Assembly: GCA_964569385.1 (NCBI GenBank)
Contig: CAZMUM010000082.1
Span: 1 to 5,455, forward strand
Source of the DNA: JAADHX01 sp964569385
GTDB lineage: Bacteria; Actinomycetota; Acidimicrobiia; Acidimicrobiales; Poriferisodalaceae
Direction: 5' to 3'
DNA: 5,455 nt
In this document: positions 1 to 5,200 of the stretch, piece by piece
How positions within the stretch are numbered: position 1 is the first letter of the stretch
Layout of the letters: each line of letters opens with the position of its first letter
Translations under genes and position numbers: made by a program
The notes under the pieces: generated by a model
What the model saw: only the letters and a program-made list of their open reading frames with translations
Told to the model about the DNA's origin: nothing
Databases searched by the model: none

Positions 1-462
1 CGAATCAGGTTTCGCACCGTGGAACACCGATGCCCAGCTAGCAGGCCCTTCGCCTGGGAACACCGGGATCGGTTTCGGGCCTAGATCGCCGGACATGTCA
101 GGAACGAACGGGCGTAGATGCGGCCGGTCGGTAGCGAGTTGCGATATCGCGGTGCGGATAGCTTGCGGGTCAGGTTTGCCGTCATCGTCTCGAAGCGAGT
201 CGAGATCTTCGGTGCGGTCAACGAGATCGGCGACGTTGGCCAGGATCTTGCGGCCAGCAGCGGTCGTGTTGGCTTCCTCGATCGCAGAGACCATCTCGCC
301 ACGCCGGTAGTCGACAAGCTGAGCTTGCGCGGTCTCAAGATCGGTTTGGGCTTCGCGCAGAGCACCACGAGCGTCAGCGGCTTCGGTGCGAAGGCTCGCC
401 ACATAGTCGGCATCGAACGTTTCGGGCTCGGCTGGGGGTGGGTCGGTTGTTGTTTCGGTCAT
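1..462 (-). CDS. Probable phage capsid scaffolding protein, partial (C-terminus off the left edge)
   Basis: An open frame runs from ATG at 462 to the window edge (154 codons visible, no stop). The start has a clear Shine-Dalgarno AGGAG at 474-470 with a 7-nt spacer. The protein opens with a Thr/Pro/Glu-rich tail (residues 1-16), followed by an Ala/Glu/Arg/Gln-rich segment (about 17-60) with the look of a long amphipathic or coiled-coil helix. Then come an acidic middle (about 80-100) and a Pro/Gly-rich end containing a GPASWASVF motif near residue 140. This build is typical of scaffolding proteins of HK97-like phages, which assemble inside procapsids and are later removed; the short 'SW' tail motif is common near their C-termini. 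The major capsid gene would be expected just outside the window. The identification rests on composition and architecture, so it could be another phage structural or coiled-coil protein. The reading frame itself is well supported. Confidence 0.62.
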   Translation of the reverse strand, partial: MTETTTDPPPAEPETFDADYVASLRTEAADARGALREAQTDLETAQAQLVDYRRGEMVSAIEEANTTAAGRKILANVADLVDRTEDLDSLRDDDGKPDPQAIRTAISQLATDRPHLRPFVPDMSGDLGPKPIPVFPGEGPASWASVFHGAKPDS

Positions 463-525
463 CAGGTTTCTCCTGTGTTGAAAGTTGGTTCTTGAGCACT
501 TCTGGAAGTCGAGCAATCATGCAAA

Positions 526-543
526 CCCCCTCTATAGAGGGGG
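526..543. promoter_or_regulatory. 18-bp perfect palindrome (operator, origin element or terminator stem)
   Basis: CCCCCTCTATAGAGGGGG is its own reverse complement; the flanks extend the pairing imperfectly (GCA at 521-523 with TGC at 547-549). Read on the minus strand, the stem is followed by TTTGCATGATT, so it could act as a weak intrinsic terminator after the replication operon. There is no real U-run, and a strictly loop-free palindrome fits a dimeric protein site at least as well. It sits between the iterons and the start of the scaffold gene. Confidence 0.5.
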
Positions 544-550
544 GTGTGCC

Positions 551-745
551 CGTGATTGGTAGCTGAGCCAACCGCCGTGATTCGCCGTGATTGGATTTCG
601 TGATTGACCTGAGATGCCAGCAAAGCCATACGGGATATGGGCAAGACGCGAGAACTCGACCGGGGTCGCCGGTCCCTCGTGCATGGCCATGATTGCTTGC
701 GTGATTGGTGGTCCAAAAAAGGGTGCGTGATTGAGATCGTGATTG
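551..745 (+). repeat. Iteron array, CGTGATTG consensus, eight copies in two clusters
   Basis: Exact CGTGATTG occurs at 551, 586, 599, 700, 726 and 738. One-base variants lie at 576 (CGTGATTC) and 688 (CATGATTG), all in the same orientation. Start-to-start distances are 25, 10, 13, 89, 12, 26 and 12, so many are near one helical turn or two. The left cluster is 551-606 and the right cluster 688-745. A reversed copy of the variant (CAATCATG) lies at 514-521. Repetition of one octamer this densely is not expected by chance and marks a protein-binding array. Confidence 0.85.
658..674. other. GC-rich hairpin between the two iteron clusters
   Basis: GACCGG (658-663) and CCGGTC (669-674) form a 6-bp stem with a 5-nt loop GGTCG. 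It lies in the 80-bp gap separating the left and right iteron clusters. It could be a structural element of the origin or a chance hairpin; no U-tract follows on either strand. Confidence 0.3.
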
Positions 746-749
746 AGAT
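726..749 (+). repeat. Perfect tandem 12-bp repeat at the end of the iteron array
   Basis: CGTGATTGAGAT at 726-737 is followed without a gap by an identical copy at 738-749. The pair lies 9 bp beyond the stop codon of the RepA-like ATPase, which is read from the other strand. It gives the longest form of the iteron unit and suggests a 12-bp binding footprint. Confidence 0.85.
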
Positions 750-757
750 TTGGGCCA

Positions 758-1981
758 TCACGCAGCCTGCCCGGTCAGCCAATATCGGGCCTGATTATCG
801 ACGTTCGTGCCGCCGCGAGAGCCCTCAACTTTGGTGACCACCATGTCGTTGGTGAGCCGGTCTAGTCGCCGGCGGGCCTTCTCGATGTCGTTGCGGTTCG
901 GCTTAGATTTCGAGGTCATAGCCTTGGCCGCGTCGGCCGCTGTTGCCCCGGTCTTGCCTCTGCCCTTGAGGTAGGCGAGAGGGTCCCAAGTGTCAGCGTG
1001 AACGCTTGACGTGCCCGCGTCGTGATCGTGAATGACCTCGATCGGGCCTACCTCATCGGCCGGCTGTTTGAGGTGCCGCATTTGCACCACAAGGTCACCA
1101 GCAGCACCCCACAACAGCACGACAGAGCCAGCGCCGGCAGTGATCCAAGTCGAGCCGTACACGTCTTCTAACGAGGTTGGCGCCGTGCCGCCTACGCCTT
1201 TGCGTTGGTGGTGGAGCTCTACGACCTCGATGCCGGCCCTGATAGCGGTCTGCCTGGCCCGGTTCCATCCTGCGCCGATCTCGTCCTCAACGAGGCCAAT
1301 AGCGGCGTCTTTGAGTGAGTCGATGACGATCGTGTCAGCGTCAGCAGCCGCGGCCATCTCAGCGAGCTCGTGAGGGTGCTTGGCCAGGTCCCTTGGTGGT
1401 GGGCCTGGCCATACCCGCAACCTGTTGTCGAGCACCGACCGCCATGACGGCTCAAATACCCGTCGTAACGACCGGCCGATCTGTCGAGGTCGGTCCATAG
1501 CCAGATAGAGCACGTTGCGTGCACCCTCGGCAACCGGCAGATCAAGCACCGAACGTTCACCTATCCCAAGACGACCAGCAATGAGCTGACCGACAAGAGT
1601 CGTCTTGCCAACACCTGGAGGCCCAACAATGAGCAGAGCCTCACCCTCAGCCCACAGAACGTTTTGGCCGCTCCCCCACACCGCGGGCACACCTTCGGGC
1701 TGGTCCAGCAGAAACTTGCCGCCAGGAATGAACCCGCGCCTATGTGGCGAGTCCTCAACCCCGTCGACAGGCGGGCCCAGATCAATGGTTTGGTTGTAGA
1801 GCCGATCGAGAGCCGTTACGTCGCGCTCAGGCAACGCGGTGCCTGTCGCTTGAGACAGCGCCACCTTCTTCTGGATGGCGCTCACCAAGTCGACAACCGT
1901 GTGATCGTCGCCGAGCACCAAAGAGCCATCGTCAGGCGGTGCGTCGTGGTCTATGGGCACCGTCTCATCAAGTGCACTCAC
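758..1981 (-). CDS. RepA-like RecA-fold replicative ATPase/helicase (AAA_25 type)
   Basis: A 407-residue protein with a GTG start. The Shine-Dalgarno AAGGAG (1995-1990) is 8 nt upstream, and the start overlaps the stop of the preceding gene as GTGA. After about 100 variable residues, the WAEGEALLIVG strand leads into Walker A GPPGVGKT (120-127). Walker B is TIVIDSL (217-223), and a HHQRKG motif (257-262) resembles the conserved histidine region of hexameric RepA/RecA-like helicases. A glycine-rich ITAGAGSVVLLWG strand (280-292) completes the core. The tail (about 345-395) looks like a winged helix, with AAKAMTS and an ARRRLDRL helix. Proteins of this family serve as replication helicases or initiators of small plasmids and satellites. 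Its position directly beside the iterons supports a replication role. Hexamer formation and iteron binding by the tail are inferred. A DNA-repair or regulatory ATPase is the less likely alternative. Confidence 0.88.
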   Translation of the reverse strand: MSALDETVPIDHDAPPDDGSLVLGDDHTVVDLVSAIQKKVALSQATGTALPERDVTALDRLYNQTIDLGPPVDGVEDSPHRRGFIPGGKFLLDQPEGVPAVWGSGQNVLWAEGEALLIVGPPGVGKTTLVGQLIAGRLGIGERSVLDLPVAEGARNVLYLAMDRPRQIGRSLRRVFEPSWRSVLDNRLRVWPGPPPRDLAKHPHELAEMAAAADADTIVIDSLKDAAIGLVEDEIGAGWNRARQTAIRAGIEVVELHHQRKGVGGTAPTSLEDVYGSTWITAGAGSVVLLWGAAGDLVVQMRHLKQPADEVGPIEVIHDHDAGTSSVHADTWDPLAYLKGRGKTGATAADAAKAMTSKSKPNRNDIEKARRRLDRLTNDMVVTKVEGSRGGTNVDNQARYWLTGQAA

Positions 1982-2244
1982 CAGGTCAACTCCTTAGGCC
2001 ACTTGGGCAGAGTCAGCGGCTCCTCGGGCGCAATCGCCAACAGGTGCCATTTCCGCTCATACTTCTTGCGCCGATAGATAGAGATGCGGGCACCGTGGTC
2101 GGCCCAATCGCCCAGCAGCAGCATTACAACTTCCTCAATCGAGCCATCGATAACGCTCGCGATGTGGTGCTCAGTGAATGCGATGTCGTAACCCCAACGC
2201 CACTCGTCAGCCTCCTCGGACACGACCAGCACCTTGCGCTTCAT
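1978..2244 (-). CDS. Unrecognised 88-aa protein of the replication operon
   Basis: The ATG start has a strong Shine-Dalgarno GGAGG (2254-2250) with a 5-nt spacer. The gene overlaps the upstream gene as ATGA and the downstream ATPase gene as GTGA, so translation of all three is probably coupled. No known family is recognised. The protein is rich in Trp (7 of 88) and in charged residues. It has a beta-like start (KRKVLVVSEE), a helical middle (about 28-48) with hydrophobic IEEVVMLLLG, a basic strand RISIYRRKKYERKW (about 53-66) and a Pro/Trp-rich end. No signal peptide or membrane segment is seen. The basic strand might contact nucleic acid or the neighbouring proteins. An accessory role for the mini-A protein or the ATPase is inferred from context only. 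Confidence 0.8.
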   Translation of the reverse strand: MKRKVLVVSEEADEWRWGYDIAFTEHHIASVIDGSIEEVVMLLLGDWADHGARISIYRRKKYERKWHLLAIAPEEPLTLPKWPKELTW

Positions 2245-3098
2245 GAGGTCCTCCGCGCCAGTTTGTGGAGCATGAGCCGTTCGGACTCTTCGGCCACCTC
2301 CAGTACGGCTAGCTCGTGCCAGTCGACGTGCGCCTCGATCGCGTCAGACACCAGAGACACCAACGCGGCCGGCGGCAACGCTTCAAGCTCGACGGAACGA
2401 TCACCACCAGACCAGTTGGCCGCTCGGGAGTCCGTCGATTTCGTCGGGCGGGTCGGCAGGTCGAACTCGTCAATCTGTTCCTCGGTCACAGCCAATCGGC
2501 GAAACAAGAACTCAGTCGAAGGCGCATAGTGTTGTAGCCGCTGCTCGATATTCGTTGATATCCCAAGGCCCGATGGGTCATGATCCGTCAATGTGAAGAT
2601 CACTGCACGCTTGTTGCTGGCCTCGAGAGACTTGGCCGACGCGTGTAGGAACGACTTTGATGCGAACCCGCGACACACCATTAGCGGCACGTCCCATTCC
2701 TCGGTAGCCAATCCAACAACCCCAGCTATCGAGTCCTTCTCGACCCACACTTCGACAACATCAGGCCGGTTCGTCCACAAGTTGCGGCGATAGAACTGGG
2801 CAGTCCGCCTCAATGCTTCCTCGGGTGAATCGAACGACTTGTGTTTGGTCATCCAACGGGTTGAGTCTGTGATCCAACCGAACGGAAGCTGTCCCTCCTC
2901 ACGCATCAGTCCCAGTAGCCGAACGACCGTGTTCTTGTACTCACGCTCGGTCTTGTCAATCAGAACGGCCGACACCGCCAAATAGAACACCTGGCGCACA
3001 GTTAAGGGCTGAGCCTCACGCACGATCTCGTAGAGGGCATCACGCAGGGCTGCAATTTCGGCCTGTGAACGCCTTGTGGACCTAGGTCGCTTAGTCAT
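2241..3098 (-). CDS. Small TopoVI-A/Spo11-like protein with Toprim domain ('mini-A' type)
   Basis: A 285-residue protein starting at ATG, with a modest GAGGG Shine-Dalgarno. Residues about 10-85 resemble the winged-helix/5Y-CAP domain of TopoVI-A and Spo11. The motif LTVRQVFYLAV (32-42) matches the region holding the catalytic tyrosine, here most likely Tyr39. A Toprim domain follows: VEVWVEKDS, with Glu120 as the expected metal-binding acid, then TDHDPSG (171-177), with Asp172 and Asp174 as the DxD pair. VELEALPPAAL (236-246) matches the conserved 'ELDALPP' motif after the Toprim of this family. It is shorter than full TopoVI-A (about 360-390 aa), and no TopoVI-B ATPase partner is visible here. 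Mini-A homologues are known from mobile elements, mostly without a settled function. It could cut or relax DNA during replication or excision. The family call is from motifs; activity is inferred. Confidence 0.8.
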   Translation of the reverse strand: MTKRPRSTRRSQAEIAALRDALYEIVREAQPLTVRQVFYLAVSAVLIDKTEREYKNTVVRLLGLMREEGQLPFGWITDSTRWMTKHKSFDSPEEALRRTAQFYRRNLWTNRPDVVEVWVEKDSIAGVVGLATEEWDVPLMVCRGFASKSFLHASAKSLEASNKRAVIFTLTDHDPSGLGISTNIEQRLQHYAPSTEFLFRRLAVTEEQIDEFDLPTRPTKSTDSRAANWSGGDRSVELEALPPAALVSLVSDAIEAHVDWHELAVLEVAEESERLMLHKLARRTS

Positions 3099-3172
3099 GA
3101 CGCCACCCTCACCACAGCCAGAGCAGTACGCACCACAACATCTGCGACTTCTCGTGAATCGATGAACCTCAC
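3095..3172 (-). CDS. Possible 25-aa mini-gene between recombinase and mini-A genes
   Basis: A GTG at 3172-3170 overlaps the recombinase stop as GTGA, and the frame ends at TGA 3097-3095, overlapping the mini-A ATG as ATGA. The 78-bp frame therefore fills the gap exactly, using the same 4-nt overlaps found elsewhere in this operon. A Shine-Dalgarno GAGG (3183-3180) lies 7 nt upstream. The peptide begins MRFIDSREVADVVV and continues with alternating Val/Ala/Arg residues, suggesting a short amphipathic helix. No family is recognised. It may be a real microprotein, or a coupling device that carries ribosomes across the gap to the weakly initiated mini-A gene. It may also be coincidence. Confidence 0.42.
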   Translation of the reverse strand: MRFIDSREVADVVVRTALAVVRVAS

Positions 3173-4212
3173 GACGCTTCCTCGTCTACAACGGTCAAGT
3201 GTCTGAATGGCTTCCCTACAGCTGCTACAGCTGCGATGGCGTCTGGTCGGTGCCATGCGGTGTATCGCTGTGTGGTGACGATGCTCTCGTGGCCAAGGAG
3301 ATCTCTTGTCATCAACATGTTGTTGTTCGAAGCGATTAGGAGCCTGGTCGCGAAGCGGTGGCGAAGCTGGTGCATCGTCGCGTCGACGCCGGCGGCTCTC
3401 ATCGATCTGGCACCAAGCTGCGAGATCCGGTAGGCCTCATGGTGCCCTGGTTGGCCATCCATCCGTGGGAACACCCAGCCGTCAGGGTCAGGGCTCATCT
3501 CCCACCAGGCCCGCATCGCACGCAGAGGCGTAGCCGACAACGGCACAACTCGCTGTTTGTTGCCTTTCCCGTTCACCAGCAGTGAAGGATTCTCGATGTC
3601 CTGGGCGACATCGTCGCGGTGTAAACACGCAATCTCTGCGCAACGCAGGCCAGCGAAGGCCGCTAGAGCGAGCATCGCTAGTGGTTGCGGCTTCGCGAGC
3701 GCTAGCACCGTGAGAAGGTCAGCCTCGCTGATCGGTCGGGGCACACCCTTCCCGACCCGCGGCCGGTCGAGCAGGGCTGCGGGGTTAGCTGTCAACCAGC
3801 CGTCAGCGACTAGCCACTTGAACCACGACCGGACGTGCGAGATGTCGCTAGCCCTCGACTCAGGTTCTTTGGGGCTCAGATCGATCGACCAGTCGGTCAG
3901 CTCGGACGGACGCGCCGCAAGCACATCAAGACCCGCCGCCTGGAGCCTCACGACAGCCCGACCGCGGCTATAGATCGTCGACGCCATGTAGCCCTGCGAT
4001 TCCATCCAACGACAATGACGCTCAAGCAGCTCACTAGCAGCCGGGTCCAATAGCGCCTTCCATGGTGATGGGAGCACTATCGCCCCGCCTTTGAGCAGCA
4101 ACGGCAGGCGGCAAGCATCCAATGGTGTGCTTCGTTCGTCGCCCTCACGCCAACCACCCGCTAACATGGCAGTAGCCCACATCAAGGCTTTGAGATGGCT
4201 CGCCCTTTCCAC
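3169..4212 (-). CDS. Tyrosine recombinase, XerC/D-like
   Basis: 347 residues from a GTG at 4212. A core-binding (SAM-like) domain lies at about 55-135 (ELLERHCRWMESQGY onward), and the catalytic domain at about 155-325. All expected active-site residues are visible: Arg190 in AGLRCAEI, Lys216 in the NGKGNKQR hairpin, His281 and Arg284 in HQLRHRFATR, His308 in LLGHES and the nucleophile Tyr317 in TTQRYTAW. The enzyme should break and rejoin DNA through a 3'-phosphotyrosine, for integration, excision or dimer resolution. It has no arm-binding domain. The start is uncertain: the GTG at 4212 has no clear ribosome site, the first 45 or so residues fall outside the domain, and a GTG at 4077 (residue 46) is an alternative. 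It follows the Xis-like gene by 27 bp. Confidence 0.92.
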   Translation of the reverse strand: MERASHLKALMWATAMLAGGWREGDERSTPLDACRLPLLLKGGAIVLPSPWKALLDPAASELLERHCRWMESQGYMASTIYSRGRAVVRLQAAGLDVLAARPSELTDWSIDLSPKEPESRASDISHVRSWFKWLVADGWLTANPAALLDRPRVGKGVPRPISEADLLTVLALAKPQPLAMLALAAFAGLRCAEIACLHRDDVAQDIENPSLLVNGKGNKQRVVPLSATPLRAMRAWWEMSPDPDGWVFPRMDGQPGHHEAYRISQLGARSMRAAGVDATMHQLRHRFATRLLIASNNNMLMTRDLLGHESIVTTQRYTAWHRPDAIAAVAAVGKPFRHLTVVDEEAS

Positions 4213-4243
4213 CGGGGGCGAGTCGTTTCGCGTCCGGTCTCAT
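4145..4243 (-). CDS. Possible 32-aa overlapping ORF after the Xis-like gene
   Basis: An ATG at 4243-4241 overlaps the Xis-like gene's stop as ATGA, and a purine-rich AGAGGAAA ribosome-site match lies about 9-10 nt upstream. The frame runs 32 codons to TGA at 4147-4145, inside the assigned N-terminus of the recombinase but in another frame. It starts MRPDAKRLAPGGKGEPS and shows no known motif. If translated, the recombinase would more likely start further down, for example at 4077. Codon third-position GC is about the same in both frames by hand count (20 of 32 against 29 of 46), so composition does not decide. Confidence 0.22.
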   Translation of the reverse strand: MRPDAKRLAPGGKGEPSQSLDVGYCHVSGWLA

Positions 4244-4467
4244 GCCGCGCTTTCCTCTTCGTTGATCAGCTCGGCAATGCCGTCGGCCCAAGGCTCGCGG
4301 CGTGCCTCTATCCAGGCGTCAAGATCCACGGGGTCGAACATCAGGCGCTTGCCCAGGCGTATCGCCCTCGGCCCGCACTTTCGGTTCCTCAGTCCGTGGA
4401 TTGTGTTCACCGAGACTCCGCAGTAGGTAGCGGCTTCCTCGATCTTCAGTAGGTCACTTGCTCTCAT
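4240..4467 (-). CDS. Excisionase/AlpA-type helix-turn-helix protein
   Basis: A 75-residue protein starting at ATG with Shine-Dalgarno GGAG (4476-4473) and a 5-nt spacer. Residues 6-56 form a classic MerR-like/HTH_17 domain: LLKIEEAATYCGVSVNTIHG is the helix-turn-helix, then a wing with RAIRLGKRLMFDP and the closing DLDAWIEAR. The last 15 residues are acidic (INEEESAA). Small proteins of this family bend DNA as recombination directionality factors or act as AlpA-like activators in prophages and satellites. It is the first gene of the long leftward operon, with a plausible promoter just upstream, and directly precedes a tyrosine recombinase. Whether it works with that recombinase or with the integrase at 5197 cannot be told from the sequence. 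Confidence 0.88.
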   Translation of the reverse strand: MRASDLLKIEEAATYCGVSVNTIHGLRNRKCGPRAIRLGKRLMFDPVDLDAWIEARREPWADGIAELINEEESAA

Positions 4468-4478
4468 ATCATCTCCGT

Positions 4479-4533
4479 TTGTCGTAGTTATATTGTCGGG
4501 CCAAGAATTGTCGCGGCTATTTCGCTCGCGACA
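4479..4533. promoter_or_regulatory. TTGTCG repeat operator in the divergent control region
   Basis: TTGTCG occurs as direct repeats at 4479-4484, 4493-4498 and 4508-4513 (steps of 14 and 15 bp). The last copy is part of an inverted repeat, TGTCGCG (4509-4515) with CGCGACA (4527-4533). The sites cover the proposed leftward promoter. They are good candidates for binding by the Xis-like protein or by the HTH protein encoded rightward; they could equally be integrase arm-type sites. Confidence 0.5.
4487..4514 (-). promoter_or_regulatory. Candidate promoter of the leftward operon
   Basis: On the minus strand a -10 TATAAC (4492-4487) follows a -35 GCGACA (4514-4509) with a 16-bp spacer. This is five of six and four of six matches to the sigma-70-type consensus. 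Transcription would start near 4480, about 13 nt before the Xis-like ATG, leaving just enough room for its ribosome site. The TTGTCG repeats overlap the -35, spacer and start region, suggesting repression. Confidence 0.45.
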
Positions 4534-4558
4534 GCTACGCTACAGGAAAAGAGGCGTA

Positions 4559-5200
4559 GTGTGTAGGACCGTGATCGAAAGAAGGAACAAAAAGCACAAC
4601 GCCGGTTTGCCGTGGCTGATGGCAGAGGAGATTGAAGGGCTGGCAGACGTACCAACGGCCATCACTGCGTACGTGGGCTGCCTCGTCCCACCCCCACCGG
4701 GACTGGTCACAGCTCACTACCAGTTCAACGACAAACGACGCCCCGACTCCGACATCAACAGCGTCATCGTCTCGCTCACCATTTGTATTAGCAACGGCAC
4801 GCTCGCCCCGACAAGTCAGTTCGTCGGCACCGAAGACTTTGGCGATGGGCCTAACTCGCTTCCGATGATAGTGAAGGATCTCAACTCAATCCCCACGCGC
4901 TCATTGGTCGATATGGCGTCTGAAAAGTTAATCGTGCGACTGCCCCCCCTGCCGCGCCCAGAGGGCGCGCCCGACTCGAAAAATCCCGAATGGGTTAGGC
5001 ATATTGCCCAAGCTGCGGCCGAGGTCGAGTTCTTAGGTCACTCGGTGACGTGGTTCTTAATGGACAACTATTTTGATGGCGATCGAAACCAGGCTCATGT
5101 CTGGATGAGGCGAATGCGTTCCAAAGGTCAGATGCGCGACCCGTCGGACCCGAACCAGTTCCTCGTATGGAAAGAGTTGCCACAGGTCGATGACTGGTGA
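4559..5200 (+). CDS. Unrecognised protein with probable C-terminal helix-turn-helix
   Basis: Read from GTG 4559, with GAGG (4551-4554) 4 nt upstream, this gives 213 residues; the frame is open back to TTG 4493. The longer start would run through the divergent operator region, and GTG 4571 and ATG 4619 are further options. Residues about 20-150 show no known family; they include a PPPPG stretch and a beta-rich SVIVSLTICIS segment. Residues about 160-195 (VTWFLMDNYF, then AHVWMRRMRSKGQM) match the pattern of helix-turn-helix ends common in actinobacterial element proteins, where a Trp-Arg-Arg recognition helix is followed by a Gly turn. The gene is divergent from the Xis-like operon and overlaps the next integrase gene as GTGA. 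A DNA-binding regulator of the element is the best guess; the function is not established. Confidence 0.72.
   Translation: MCRTVIERRNKKHNAGLPWLMAEEIEGLADVPTAITAYVGCLVPPPPGLVTAHYQFNDKRRPDSDINSVIVSLTICISNGTLAPTSQFVGTEDFGDGPNSLPMIVKDLNSIPTRSLVDMASEKLIVRLPPLPRPEGAPDSKNPEWVRHIAQAAAEVEFLGHSVTWFLMDNYFDGDRNQAHVWMRRMRSKGQMRDPSDPNQFLVWKELPQVDDW

Larger units (their letters stand above)
463..757. other. Candidate replication origin / non-coding region between ATPase and scaffold genes
   Basis: This 295-bp stretch has no convincing gene. It carries two clusters of a CGTGATTG iteron, a GC-rich hairpin between them, an 18-bp palindrome and a short A-tract (CCAAAAAAGG at 713-722). It begins immediately after the stop of the RepA-like ATPase. 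Iterons next to the initiator gene are the usual arrangement of theta-replicating plasmids and of phage satellites, so an origin is the best reading. No strongly AT-rich unwinding element is visible, which is a weak point. Alternatives are an operator array for the scaffold/capsid transcript or a packaging-related site. Confidence 0.5.

Noticed and set aside
81..413. Minus-strand 110-codon frame
   Set aside because: It is a shifted copy of the scaffold-like gene, lacks a ribosome site, and has the Arg/Pro/Ser-rich composition of an out-of-frame translation.
374..571. Minus-strand 65-codon frame across the palindrome
   Set aside because: It crosses the palindrome and runs out of frame into the scaffold gene; no ribosome site or domain seen.
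551..749. CRISPR array
   Set aside because: The repeats are only 8-12 bp with irregular 10-26 bp spacing and no cas genes, so iterons fit better.
462..782. Minus-strand 106-codon frame whose stop touches the scaffold ATG
   Set aside because: It starts from a TTG inside the ATPase gene, has no ribosome site, and its sequence is dominated by the translated iterons (ITISIT). The region is better explained as non-coding.
1018..1036. Further iteron-like copies (CGTGATCG, CGTGAATG) inside the ATPase gene
   Set aside because: They differ from the octamer by one base or more each, lie in coding sequence, and are isolated from the array, so chance is likely.
1744..2529. Plus-strand 261-codon frame
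   Set aside because: It is antisense to the ATPase, 88-aa and mini-A genes, which have motifs and ribosome sites; the product is low-complexity Arg/Ser/Gln-rich.
3557..3973. Plus-strand 138-codon frame
   Set aside because: Antisense to the catalytic domain of the tyrosine recombinase; no recognisable motifs.
4468..4558. attP core or tRNA-derived attachment site
   Set aside because: No tRNA 3'-end sequence is recognised and the second att copy would lie outside the window, so it cannot be supported.
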